From assembly GCA_017560085.1 (NCBI GenBank), contig JAFYPA010000052.1:1-64000 (forward strand): a DNA stretch of 64,000 bases. Direction: 5' to 3'. A program made the translations under genes and the position numbers. Under the pieces are notes generated by a model, which worked only from the letters and a program-made list of their open reading frames with translations, did not search any database and was not told the origin of the DNA. Shown here in pieces: positions 34,274 to 42,406 of the stretch (its first letter is position 1; the number at the start of each line of letters is the position of its first letter). This DNA is from Clostridia bacterium (GTDB taxonomy: Bacteria > Bacillota > Clostridia > Oscillospirales > CAG-382).

Positions 34274-34486
34274 TTACGCTTCCTTTGCTTCTTCTGCTAC
34301 GGGAGCTGCTTCGGGCTTGGAGTAGTCCTTGCCTGCATATGTTCCGCAGTTCTTACATACTCTGTGTGTGAGAATGAACTCGCCGCACTTGGGGCACTTT
34401 GCGATGCCGGGAACTGCTATCTTCCATACGTTGTTACGTCTCTTATCTCTTCTTGCTTTGGAAACTTTCCTCTTCGGTACTGCCAT
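34274..34486 (-). CDS. rpmF: 50S ribosomal protein L32
   Basis: 70 residues beginning [17 protein letters not shown], with the zinc ribbon CPKCGEF and CKNCGTY. A short Ala/Glu/Pro tail after the ribbon makes it slightly longer than usual. It follows the YceD gene, its usual partner. Confidence 0.97.
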   Translation of the reverse strand: MAVPKRKVSKARRDKRRNNVWKIAVPGIAKCPKCGEFILTHRVCKNCGTYAGKDYSKPEAAPVAEEAKEA

Positions 34487-34536
34487 GGTAGTTACCTCCT
34501 GTATATTGTAAATAAATTATACTTGATTTTTTTGTT

Positions 34537-35073
34537 TTAATCAAATTTGAGATTTTTCAAAACCGCAAGTCTCGGATCGACTTCCTTTTTGTTGCAGTCG
34601 CATTCGCCGTCGTTGAGGTTCTTTCCGCATTCTCCGCACAGTCCCTTGCAATCCTCGTCGCAAAGAAAACGTGATGGGAAATTGAGAAGGAACAGTGATC
34701 TTGCACACTCGAGAATATCAAGCTCGCCGTGATCGGTGGAGAGATATTCCTCGCTGTCCTCGCTGACCTTGCTTTCCGTAAGACCGTAGGCCTTGTTGAA
34801 TTCTACTGTTTCGCAAACAGGCTCAAGGCATCTTGCGCACTCGGTGGAAATGTCCGCGGCGACCTCCAGATAAAGCTCTGTGTAGCCCTCGTTCTTTTCC
34901 TTACCCTGCGCCTTGCCCGTAACCCTTGCATACACCCTTACAGGTGTTTCGAAGGTCACATCGTCAAAGCCGTAATCCTCTTCGGGAAGATTGAAGCTTA
35001 CTTCAAGCTCTCTTTCCTCGCCGTTGTATATCGGCTTTACGCTGATCTTACCGTCTTTTATTTCTGCCTTCAT
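34537..35073 (-). CDS. YceD/DUF177 family protein
   Basis: 178 residues with the DUF177 core ECARCLEPVCETVEF and a Cys-rich C-terminus, CDEDCKGLCGECGKNL, ending in DPRLAVLKNLKF. The family is almost always encoded before rpmF and is linked to 23S rRNA accumulation and 50S synthesis in some bacteria and plants. Here the pair sits behind rpsB-tsf rather than near plsX. Confidence 0.88.
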   Translation of the reverse strand: MKAEIKDGKISVKPIYNGEERELEVSFNLPEEDYGFDDVTFETPVRVYARVTGKAQGKEKNEGYTELYLEVAADISTECARCLEPVCETVEFNKAYGLTESKVSEDSEEYLSTDHGELDILECARSLFLLNFPSRFLCDEDCKGLCGECGKNLNDGECDCNKKEVDPRLAVLKNLKFD

Positions 35074-35088
35074 TGTGAAGACCTTTGA

Positions 35089-36006
35089 TTACTGCTGGCC
35101 TGTGAGCTTTGCGATTTCTTCAGCGAAGTTTTCTTCTCTCTTCTGGAGGCCTTCGCCCTTCTTGTAGATTACGAAGCTCTTAACTGCACATGTAACGCCT
35201 GCTTCCTTAGCAGCTGCTGCAACGTACTTTTCAACTGTGAGTGCTTCGTCCTTAACATATTCCTGCTCAAGGAGACATACCTTGGAGTAGAACTTGCCGA
35301 TCTTACCCATAACGATGCCGTCGAGAACCTTTTCGGGCTTGCCTGCCATCTTGGGGTCGTTCTTCATCTGTTCAAGGATGATGCCCTTTTCTTCTTCAAC
35401 TACATTTGCGGGAACTTCGCCTCTTGTGAGGTATTCGGGTTCCATAGCTGCGATCTGGAGACATACATTCTTGAGGATTGCGTGTACATCGTCGTTATCT
35501 GCGCTTGCGTCGCCTGTTACGATAACACCGATTGTTCCGCCACCGTGGATGTAGGAGCTGGAGATACCGTCAACAACAACGAATCTTCTGATTGTGAGCT
35601 TTTCACCGATCTTGAAGATCTGTTCCTTGAGAACTTCATCAACAGTTCTGTCTTCGCCTGTGAACTTTGCAGCGAGAAGAGCGTCAACATCAGCAACGCC
35701 TGTTTCGATGATTGTCTTGAGAAGACCGTTTACGAATTCCTGGAATGCTGCGTTCTTTGCAACGAAGTCTGTTTCGGAGTTAACTTCGATCATAGCTGTC
35801 TTTGTGCCTTCCGCATAAACGGATACAACACCTTCAGCTGCGATTCTGGAAGCCTTCTTATCAGCAACAGCCATACCCTTTTCACGAAGAAGCTTGATAG
35901 CTTCGTCCATATCGCCGTTTGCTTCTGTGAGTGCCTTCTTGCACTCCATCATGCCTATACCTGTCTTTGCGCGGAGTTCCGCAACGTCTTTAGCTGTGAT
36001 TGCCAT
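35089..36006 (-). CDS. tsf: Translation elongation factor Ts
   Basis: 305 residues; exchanges GDP on EF-Tu. The N-terminus has VAELRAKTGIGMMECKKAL and the core has the EVNSETDFVAKN signature. Length is normal. It follows rpsB by 47 bases, the standard order. Confidence 0.97.
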   Translation of the reverse strand: MAITAKDVAELRAKTGIGMMECKKALTEANGDMDEAIKLLREKGMAVADKKASRIAAEGVVSVYAEGTKTAMIEVNSETDFVAKNAAFQEFVNGLLKTIIETGVADVDALLAAKFTGEDRTVDEVLKEQIFKIGEKLTIRRFVVVDGISSSYIHGGGTIGVIVTGDASADNDDVHAILKNVCLQIAAMEPEYLTRGEVPANVVEEEKGIILEQMKNDPKMAGKPEKVLDGIVMGKIGKFYSKVCLLEQEYVKDEALTVEKYVAAAAKEAGVTCAVKSFVIYKKGEGLQKREENFAEEIAKLTGQQ

Positions 36007-36053
36007 AATATATTATCCTCCTGTTACTTATCGAATTTTTTGTTTTTGATAAA

Positions 36054-36797
36054 TTATTCTGCGTCGAGTTCAGCTTCAGCTGCTTCCTTTTCAATGGCAG
36101 CTTCGTCTGTCTGTTCGCCCTGTCTGCCTTCGAGAACTGCGTCTGCCATAACAGAGAGGATGAGCTTGATACCACGGATAGCGTCGTCGTTACCGGGGAT
36201 TACATAGTCAACTTCATCGGGATCGCAGTTTGTATCAACGATAGCAACTACCGGGATACCGAGCTTCTTAGCTTCTGCTACTGCGTTCTTTTCCTTCTTG
36301 GGGTCAACGATGAACATAGCAGAGGGAATACCGCCCATGTTCTTGATACCGCCGAGGTTTCTTTCGAGGTCGTTGATTTCCTTAACGAGGGAGATAACTT
36401 CCTTCTTGGGGAGAAGATCGAATGTTCCGTCGTCTTCCATCTGGTGAAGCTTGTTGAGTCTTGCGATGCTCTTCTGGATTGTCTTGAAGTTTGTGAGCAT
36501 ACCGCCGAGCCATCTTACGTTAACGAAGTTTACGCCTGCTCTTTCAGCTTCTTCCTTGATTGCGTCGGAAGCCTGCTTCTTTGTACCAACGAAGAGGATG
36601 TTGCCGCCTTCTGCAGCTACTTCCTGAACGAACTTGTACGCTTCTTCGAGCTTCTTAACGGTCTTCTGAAGGTCGATGATGTAAACGCCGTTTCTTTCGG
36701 TGAAGATGTATTCAGCCATCTTAGGGTTCCATCTTCTTGTGTGGTGACCGAAATGTACTCCCGCTTCGAGGAGCTGTTTCATGGATACTACTGACAT
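36054..36797 (-). CDS. rpsB: 30S ribosomal protein S2
   Basis: 247 residues from the ATG at 36797, which follows AAGGAGG. The start [27 protein letters not shown] is typical, and [20 protein letters not shown] is the C-terminal signature. The tail after residue 225 is acidic and Ala/Glu-rich. An upstream in-frame extension lies in the leader and is not coding. Confidence 0.97.
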   Translation of the reverse strand: MSVVSMKQLLEAGVHFGHHTRRWNPKMAEYIFTERNGVYIIDLQKTVKKLEEAYKFVQEVAAEGGNILFVGTKKQASDAIKEEAERAGVNFVNVRWLGGMLTNFKTIQKSIARLNKLHQMEDDGTFDLLPKKEVISLVKEINDLERNLGGIKNMGGIPSAMFIVDPKKEKNAVAEAKKLGIPVVAIVDTNCDPDEVDYVIPGNDDAIRGIKLILSVMADAVLEGRQGEQTDEAAIEKEAAEAELDAE

Positions 36798-36933
36798 AGT
36801 TATGTCCTCCTTGGGTTTTACCCTCCACACCGCTTGGATTTTACGGAAGAAAAGCATCCGACGGACGCCACCCTTTCCGCATACGGTGTGTGTGTTATTT
36901 GTGCGAGTATGTGTTTGCACACTCAACCCTATT
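36798..36933 (-). promoter_or_regulatory. Leader of rpsB
   Basis: About 130 bases lie between the promoter and rpsB. They include GC-rich segments that may fold (around 36850-36890) and a GT/CA-rich run. Ribosomal protein operons often have autoregulatory leaders; I cannot show one here. Confidence 0.35.
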
Positions 36934-36962
36934 ATTCTACCACAATAATATATAAAAATCAA
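36934..36962 (-). promoter_or_regulatory. Promoter of the rpsB operon
   Basis: TTGATT, 17 bases, TAGAAT on the minus strand. Confidence 0.7.
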
Positions 36963-37119
36963 GTGATAATGATTTATTTTACATTTTTTTAACAAATCGC
37001 ATCGTTTAAAGCGCAAATTCAAGACGGTCTCACTCATTCGGAAAAGAAGGATTACGGTTGTCCCAGGGTCGCATAAATCAAAAATGATACAATTTTACCG
37101 AAACACTATATAATTTTAC

Positions 37120-37148
37120 TTTATTTATTAAAAATCTTATGTTATAAT
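37120..37148 (+). promoter_or_regulatory. Likely promoter of the aldo/keto reductase gene
   Basis: A clear TATAAT at 37143-37148 with a weak TTTATT -35 at 17-base spacing. The rest of the gap back to 36963 is AT-rich with nothing recognisable. Confidence 0.45.
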
Positions 37149-37191
37149 ACTCTCAACAACAAAATTCAAAACCACGAAAGGAACTACAGAT

Positions 37192-38055
37192 ATGACAAAC
37201 GCAAAAGATATGTTCACCCTTGCGAACGGTGTAAAAATCCCCTGCCTCGGCTTCGGTACATGGCAGACTCCCGACGGTGAGGTTGCTAAGAATTCCGTAA
37301 AGTGCGCAATCGAAAGCGGATACCGTCACATTGATACTGCGGCGGCTTACGATAACGAAGGAAGCGTCGGCGAAGGTATTATCGCTTCGGGTATAAAGAG
37401 AGATGAGCTTTTTGTTACAACAAAGCACTGGGTAAGCGAAAGAGGCTACGAAAAGACAATCGCCGCTTGTGAGGCTTCCCTCAAGGCTCTGAAGCTTGAC
37501 TATCTCGACCTTTATCTTATTCACTGGCCCTGCGTTGAAAAGGTTACTCCCGAATGGAAGGAAATCAACGCTTCCACATGGAAGGGCTTTGAAAAGCTTT
37601 ACCGCGACGGCAAAATCAAGGCTATCGGTGTGAGCAACTTCCTCCCCCATCACCTTGAGGTTCTGAATGATTTCGCAGAAATCAAGCCTATGGTAAACCA
37701 GATTGAATTCCACCCGGGTTATAACCAGATGGAAACAGTTAAATACTGTCAGGACAACGGCATTCTCGTTGAAGGCTGGAGCCCTCTCGGATGCGGTGCA
37801 GTTCTCGGAGACCCCACGGTTAACGAAATCGCGGCGGCTCACGGAAAGACAGCGGCTCACGTTTGCATAAGATATGCACTTCAGCACAACGTTCTTCCTC
37901 TTCCCAAGTCCGTAACTCCCTCGAGAATTGCAGACAATCTCAACGTATTTGATTTCGCTCTTACGGATGCGGAAATGGCAAAGCTCGATGCTATGGAAAA
38001 CATCGGCTGCAGCGGATTCTTCCCGGATGATGCTCCCGCGGAGAATTACAAATAA
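37192..38055 (+). CDS. Aldo/keto reductase
   Basis: 287 residues of the AKR superfamily, NADPH-dependent carbonyl reductases. It shows GYRHIDTAAAYDNEGSVGEG (catalytic Asp and Tyr), LDLYLIHWPC, AIGVSNFLPHHLE and the cofactor segment LPLPKSVTPSRIADN. This is the 2,5-diketo-gluconate reductase/AKR5-like subgroup. The substrate is unknown. It is a single gene with its own terminator. Confidence 0.93.
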   Translation: MTNAKDMFTLANGVKIPCLGFGTWQTPDGEVAKNSVKCAIESGYRHIDTAAAYDNEGSVGEGIIASGIKRDELFVTTKHWVSERGYEKTIAACEASLKALKLDYLDLYLIHWPCVEKVTPEWKEINASTWKGFEKLYRDGKIKAIGVSNFLPHHLEVLNDFAEIKPMVNQIEFHPGYNQMETVKYCQDNGILVEGWSPLGCGAVLGDPTVNEIAAAHGKTAAHVCIRYALQHNVLPLPKSVTPSRIADNLNVFDFALTDAEMAKLDAMENIGCSGFFPDDAPAENYK

Positions 38056-38073
38056 TAAATATAGATAAAATTT

Positions 38074-38110
38074 CCGCAAGGATGGTTTCCCCCACCCTTG
38101 CGGTTTCCTT
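38074..38110 (+). terminator. Terminator of the aldo/keto reductase gene
   Basis: CCGCAAGG pairs with CCTTGCGG, followed by TTTCCTTTT. Confidence 0.8.
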
Positions 38111-38229
38111 TTGCTCTAGTCCTTACCGCCGCAGCGGTATACAACAAATAAAAATTTTTCTTTTGAAAAATTTTCACCTAAATTCCGAATTCCGAATTTT
38201 GACCCCTGAACCCTACACATCCCCGTAAT

Positions 38230-39378
38230 TTATTTATCCTCTACCTTCTTTGTAGGCTCTGTTTCGCCCGCCATAATGTACTCGTTCTTGCGGATGCCCG
38301 GGTACTTTTCGTCGAGGTATGCTTCTCTGTAGGGGTTGACTCCCGTGGAGATTGCCTCGGGCTTGTTGGAAAGCTTCCAGCTCGGCTTTTTGTAGAAGGG
38401 ATTGTGGAAGGTGTTTTCTATTCTGCCGCTCTTTTCAAGTGCATTCATGCAGGCTCTGATACAGCCCTTTGCACCGCAGATTGCAAAGTATCCGCCGTGT
38501 CCCATTATGTAGTCGTAATATCCAATAACGGCGTTGCTTCCGGGCTTTCTGCCCCATTTTGCACTTGCCATGGAGTATGTCAGGATGTATGCCTCCTCCT
38601 CGGTCATATCGGAATTTCTTACGTCAAACGCCATATTGGGGAATTCCTTCTTATGGAAGGGTGAGCATTCGTTGTTGAAGCCGTGATGTGTAAGGGTACA
38701 TCTGCCCATCTGTACATCGCCGTACCAGATTTTCTTTTCGCCGAAGTCAACGGTAAGTCTCTTGTCCACATCCTTTACGGAAGGAACGGCATTACCGGGG
38801 CATTCTCTCTGACAAGCACCGCAATGGATACAGATATCACCCGTATCGAGAATGGGGTCAGGCTCAAGCTCGCAGTCGGTGAAGATAAGTCCGAGTCTTA
38901 CTCTCGGTCCGAACTTCTTTGTAAGGAAAACTTTTGAGAAGCCGACTTCACCGAGTCCGCATCCCGCCGCAATAAGTCTTACACTGCAGACAACATCCGG
39001 CGGTACTTTACCCGGAGCAACGGGATCCTTGCCCGTGCCGTTTCCCTCGGGTACTGCGGGATAGTGGGCAACAGCCTCCCAGCCGTGATCCTCGATAAAG
39101 CAACACAGCTCGTAGGACTTTTTGGGTCTGAAGAGTGAATTGAGTCTGTTGTATGAATAGAAGGTATAATTATGCCAGTGTGTGCCCTCCTCAATACCTC
39201 TGTATGTACCTCTCGGTATGCGCATTGCAACAGCGATAACCGATTTTGCATTGGGGAAGTATGTAAGCGGAGACATAAGCACGGGAGCATTTTTGAATCT
39301 TTCGATATTGCCTATCGCAATACAGTCAAGACCAATCTCACGGGCTTTCTCCTTTATCATTTCGGAAGTAAGCTTCAT
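38230..39378 (-). CDS. QueG-like/reductive-dehalogenase-like Fe-S protein (copy 1)
   Basis: 382 residues. The first 150 residues resemble the epoxyqueuosine-reductase-like fold (KSVIAVAMRIPRGTYRGIEEGTHWHNYTF, given here in parts). A ferredoxin-like motif, CIHCGACQRECPGNAV, sits near residue 190. A second set of cysteines (CAxxGCxxxC-like, ICGAKGCIRACMNAL) lies near residue 310. It shares its layout with the next gene, and the two overlap by 4 bases. It lacks the HEAT-repeat tail of QueG and any Tat signal, so tRNA or dehalogenation roles are not implied. The function is unknown. Confidence 0.72.
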   Translation of the reverse strand: MKLTSEMIKEKAREIGLDCIAIGNIERFKNAPVLMSPLTYFPNAKSVIAVAMRIPRGTYRGIEEGTHWHNYTFYSYNRLNSLFRPKKSYELCCFIEDHGWEAVAHYPAVPEGNGTGKDPVAPGKVPPDVVCSVRLIAAGCGLGEVGFSKVFLTKKFGPRVRLGLIFTDCELEPDPILDTGDICIHCGACQRECPGNAVPSVKDVDKRLTVDFGEKKIWYGDVQMGRCTLTHHGFNNECSPFHKKEFPNMAFDVRNSDMTEEEAYILTYSMASAKWGRKPGSNAVIGYYDYIMGHGGYFAICGAKGCIRACMNALEKSGRIENTFHNPFYKKPSWKLSNKPEAISTGVNPYREAYLDEKYPGIRKNEYIMAGETEPTKKVEDK

Positions 39379-40274
39379 CTTGCACCGTCCTTTGAGAATG
39401 CACCGCCGAGAACATTTGCGGATTCGGTGTCTCTTTCAGCAAATTTTCCGAAGGAATCAAGTGCCCACGCATCATTTACTCTGAAGGGATTTTCAAACTT
39501 ATTTTCCGTTTCGAGGACATTTACGCAGGTTCTGTTGCAGAGAGCCGCAATTCTGTCAGGTCTTGCCGCGGGAGAGAGTCTTGAAGGACAAGCACCGTTC
39601 TTGCAGACCTTACACTTGTCGTAGTCTATCCTTGCGACGGTCATCTTCTTGCCGCAGATTTCGATTTCCTCTGTTTCCGTTTCACTGATAGCACCTAAGG
39701 GGCAGGACTTTGCACACTTCTTGCATCTTGTGCATACACTTCCCTCCATAATGGGGGTGGGCTCAATTTCGGCGTCTGTTATAATCATATGGAATCTCTG
39801 GCGTGTGCCGTATTTCTTAGACATGGGAAGTCTGTTGTAGGAAATTTCACAAAGACCGCAGGCAACAGCCGCATAGTCAAAGTCGGGGAACACATTGGGA
39901 GCGGGTGCGCCCTCTCTTACGGGAACGCCCATGGGAGCAACCTCCGAAGGATTGGGGAACAAGGGACAAGCCTCCCATCCGCAGTCCTCTATTGCGTTTA
40001 CAAGTCCGTAGGTGGCAATGGCGAGGAATTCGTCCTCAAGCCAGTTCTTGCCGAAAAGGGCGTAGTCACCGAAGTTTGTGCCTTCCTCAACGCCTCTGAG
40101 TGCTCCGCGGCAGATTCTCTTGCCGACCATAATTACCGTCTTTCCCTCGGGAAAAATGGAAAAGGGATTTACATTTGCGGGTACGTTTTCAAATCTTGAT
40201 TTGGGTGCGAAGCCGATGAGGTCGATGCCTTCTCTTTTTACGGCTTCAGCTATTTTGTTCATAAGCTCGTTCAT
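39375..40274 (-). CDS. QueG-like Fe-S protein (copy 2)
   Basis: 299 residues with the same order of parts as copy 1: KTVIMVGKRICRGALRGVEE, YAAVACGLCEISYNRLP, then CTRCKKCAKSCPLGAIS and CKVCKNGACPSRLSP, and near the end NRTCVNVLETENKFENPF. It is the first gene of the pair and is expressed from its own promoter, divergent from an AraC-type regulator that may control it. Likely a cytoplasmic redox protein; the substrate is unknown. Confidence 0.72.
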   Translation of the reverse strand: MNELMNKIAEAVKREGIDLIGFAPKSRFENVPANVNPFSIFPEGKTVIMVGKRICRGALRGVEEGTNFGDYALFGKNWLEDEFLAIATYGLVNAIEDCGWEACPLFPNPSEVAPMGVPVREGAPAPNVFPDFDYAAVACGLCEISYNRLPMSKKYGTRQRFHMIITDAEIEPTPIMEGSVCTRCKKCAKSCPLGAISETETEEIEICGKKMTVARIDYDKCKVCKNGACPSRLSPAARPDRIAALCNRTCVNVLETENKFENPFRVNDAWALDSFGKFAERDTESANVLGGAFSKDGAR

Positions 40275-40315
40275 TGTTTTGTTCCTTTCGGTATAATTTT
40301 TTATTTTACAACCAC

Positions 40316-40344
40316 ATTATAACCGCAAGGAAGCAATTTTGCAA
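40316..40344 (-). promoter_or_regulatory. Promoter of the Fe-S protein pair
   Basis: TTGCAA, 17 bases, TATAAT on the minus strand. Confidence 0.7.
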
Positions 40345-40441
40345 TAACAAATCACTATAAATTTTAACATTCCGAAACTTGATTTTCCTTTTTATCCGTA
40401 ATAAAATAAAGCCGTACACAACCGAAAAAGGCGGTGATTAC

Positions 40442-41233
40442 TTGCTGTTTCCCGATGATTTCGATATTACCCATATAGAAGCAAACGATTTTGAATTTAA
40501 AAAATCCGAAACCGTGCACGTCACGGGACGAAGCTACCACGGGCTGACATTCCGACTTTCGGGCAAAATCAGCCTGACTCCCGACGGAAGCGACAAAAAG
40601 CTTTACTCGGACAAAAGCTGTATAACCTTTGTTCCCAAGGGGTGCTCATACAGCACGGACATAATTGAGGACGGCAGAATGCTTATTATACATTTCGGCA
40701 CAAGGGATGAGCACGAGGAGCTGACTCCGTTTGTATTCAAGCCCTCCTGCCCCATTGCCTTTGAAAATATGTACCGCTCGCTTGTGGAAAGATACAGAAG
40801 CGTCGGCGGAAGGCGTGACTACGTTTGTCTTTCCATGGTATACGAAATATTTGCCAACCTCATTCACGAGTTAAACGAGGGTCACGGGCATCCCATCCCG
40901 AAGCGTATGCGCAAGGTCAAGAGCTTTATAGACGAAAGCTACGGAAGCAGGGACATTACCATAGCCTCACTTTCCGAATCCTGCGGTGTAAGTGAGGTGT
41001 ATTTCAGGCGTGAATTCCGCAATTGCTTCGGATGCTCACCCATAGAATATATAAAGAAGGTACGCATAGAAAACGCAAAGGCTTTACTCAGTACCGGTAT
41101 GTACCCGGTAAGCGAGGTTGCCACTCGGTGCGGCTTTGACAGTATAAGCTATTTCTCCTACGAGTTCAAGCGCAAATGCGGTGAAAGTCCGCTGGAGTTT
41201 GCAAAGCGTTACGAATACGGTACGGTTAAATGA
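40442..41233 (+). CDS. AraC-family transcriptional regulator
   Basis: About 263 residues. The start is uncertain: TTG at 40442 lies behind GGCGGTGA and gives LLFPDDFDITHIEAND; a second TTG at 40379 has no good ribosome site. The N-terminal part is a cupin-like effector domain and the last 100 residues are the two-helix-turn-helix AraC domain (ITIASLSESCGVSEVYFRREF, then EVATRCGFDSISYFSYEFKR, quoted in part). It is divergent from the two Fe-S genes, which are its probable targets. Confidence 0.88.
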   Translation: MLFPDDFDITHIEANDFEFKKSETVHVTGRSYHGLTFRLSGKISLTPDGSDKKLYSDKSCITFVPKGCSYSTDIIEDGRMLIIHFGTRDEHEELTPFVFKPSCPIAFENMYRSLVERYRSVGGRRDYVCLSMVYEIFANLIHELNEGHGHPIPKRMRKVKSFIDESYGSRDITIASLSESCGVSEVYFRREFRNCFGCSPIEYIKKVRIENAKALLSTGMYPVSEVATRCGFDSISYFSYEFKRKCGESPLEFAKRYEYGTVK

Positions 41234-41240
41234 CACAAAA

Positions 41241-41269
41241 AAGGGACGAGCCAAAACGGTTCGTCCCTT
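41241..41269. terminator. Bidirectional terminator
   Basis: A 12-base stem, AAGGGACGAGCC/GGTTCGTCCCTT (one G-T pair). The T-run is stronger on the minus strand (TTTTTTG). Confidence 0.8.
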
Positions 41270-41283
41270 GTGCTTTATGTAGA

Positions 41284-41616
41284 TTATTTTGCGGGCTTCA
41301 GTACGCCGTGCTTGTCCTCTACAATTTCAAAATCCTTGGCGTCCCTCGGGAAAACGAGGTCGTCGTCGTTGTTTCTTACGGCAATGCCTACGAATCCGTC
41401 CTGCTGCTCGACACCATAGGCGAGATAAAATTCGCCGTAGTAAAATTCCGCCTTATGAGCGGCACCGTGGTGAATGCAGGCGTCTCTCGGCACCTCGTCG
41501 CACATTGTACAGTTGCCACAGCCTGCCTTTTCCTCGTCGTAGATTGAATAGTCGTGCTCGTCGCCGATGAATTTTACAAGGGCGGCGGTGTCATCATTAA
41601 GTTTTGTTATATCCAT
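41284..41616 (-). CDS. Small Cys-containing protein, unknown
   Basis: 110 acidic residues, ATG after AAAGGAT. The middle has CGNCTMCDEVPRDACIHHG, which could hold a metal ion. The rest is predicted mixed alpha/beta without membrane segments. I do not recognise the family. It ends at a good terminator. Confidence 0.65.
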   Translation of the reverse strand: MDITKLNDDTAALVKFIGDEHDYSIYDEEKAGCGNCTMCDEVPRDACIHHGAAHKAEFYYGEFYLAYGVEQQDGFVGIAVRNNDDDLVFPRDAKDFEIVEDKHGVLKPAK

Positions 41617-41670
41617 TTTGTTATCCTTTCCTTTACGAATTTCCGTATGCTCCTAAATCTCCCCTGCCGC

Positions 41671-41931
41671 TTACATCAGAAAGCAGGCAATCGGCACAGC
41701 CGCACCGATACCGCTTGCGAATCCGACAAGCCACAGCAGAACAAGTCTTGCCCTTCCGCAGGCTCTGCCCGCTGAGGTTGTCCGCTGAGAGATTATTCTG
41801 CTTGCCTCCGCAAGAAGGTCGCTCTGCCTTCTTTCGGATTTCTTCGGGTTTACTATGAAATAGGCTTCCTCAAAAAGCTCGCTTTCGGGGTGCTTGATTA
41901 CTATTACTCTTCTTGAACATCCTTTTATCAA
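41671..41931 (-). CDS. Small protein with C-terminal membrane segment, unknown
   Basis: 86 residues starting at TTG behind a strong GGAGG. The N-terminus (IKGCSRRVIVIKHPESELFEEAYFIV, here in part) resembles small clostridial proteins of unknown function that I have seen with RRVIVIK and FEEAYF elements. A hydrophobic helix lies near the C-terminus (LVLLWLVGFASGIGAAVPI). It lies between an unknown gene and the palindrome array. Confidence 0.62.
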   Translation of the reverse strand: MIKGCSRRVIVIKHPESELFEEAYFIVNPKKSERRQSDLLAEASRIISQRTTSAGRACGRARLVLLWLVGFASGIGAAVPIACFLM

Positions 41932-42025
41932 TTGCCGTTCCTCCGTGGTTAGATGGTTGTGGAGGGTATTTTTGGCAGAAAGTGTGGGGATTATTCATTT
42001 TGAGTAAAATTTTAACGGCGGAGAT

Positions 42026-42212
42026 GTGAAAAGTGAAATATTCGGCTGTGCCGAATGTGAAATAATTCACTTCGTGAATTGTGAAATGTTGCGTCCGTTG
42101 TCCGCAACGTGAAATGAAATAAATCCCCTCACGCACGAAGTGCATTTCACACGCCGAAGGTGTATTTCACGCACGAAGTGCATTTCACAAATCCCGCAAG
42201 GGATTTATTTCG
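42026..42212. repeat. Array of small palindromes joined by GTGAAAT/ATTTCAC
   Basis: Hairpins include ATTCGGC/GCCGAAT, AATTCAC/GTGAATT, GTTGCG/CGCAAC, two copies of GCAC-GAA-GTGC, and AAATCCC/GGGATTT. In the left half the linkers read GTGAAAT and in the right half ATTTCAC, so the whole array has dyad symmetry. It looks like a clostridial intergenic repeat (MITE-like). No frame runs through it. Confidence 0.7.
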
Positions 42213-42214
42213 TT

Positions 42215-42246
42215 GAAAAAAGCACTTCTGAGGAAGTGCTTTTTTC
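42215..42246 (-). terminator. Terminator of the tRNA transcript
   Basis: AGCACTTC pairs with GAAGTGCT around TGAG, flanked by A and T runs. It lies immediately after the tRNA 3' end. Confidence 0.9.
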
Positions 42247-42323
42247 TGGCCTACCATGGGGGATTTGAACCCTCGACCAACGGAATCGGAATCCGGTACT
42301 CTATCCAGCTGAGCTAATGGTAG
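42247..42323 (-). tRNA. tRNA-Arg (anticodon CCG)
   Basis: The acceptor stem CTACCAT/ATGGTAG is perfect, with an encoded CCA. The D arm is GCTC/GAGT, the anticodon loop is TTCCGAT with CCG at 34-36, and the T loop is TTCAAAT. One mismatch each is seen in the anticodon stem end and the T stem. The minus strand encodes it. Confidence 0.92.
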
Positions 42324-42406
42324 ATATCTCGGCGGAGGCTTCTCCGCCGAATTATTATAACCTCTTACCTGAGGTTTGTCAAGTGTTTTTTGCTTTGGAA
42401 AAGAAT

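Noticed and set aside
36798-37037. 80-residue N-terminal extension of S2
   Set aside because: It covers the promoter and leader. The AAGGAGG before the ATG at 36797 and the family start fix the true beginning.
42026-42212. CRISPR array
   Set aside because: Units are unequal palindromes with almost no spacers, and no cas gene is nearby.
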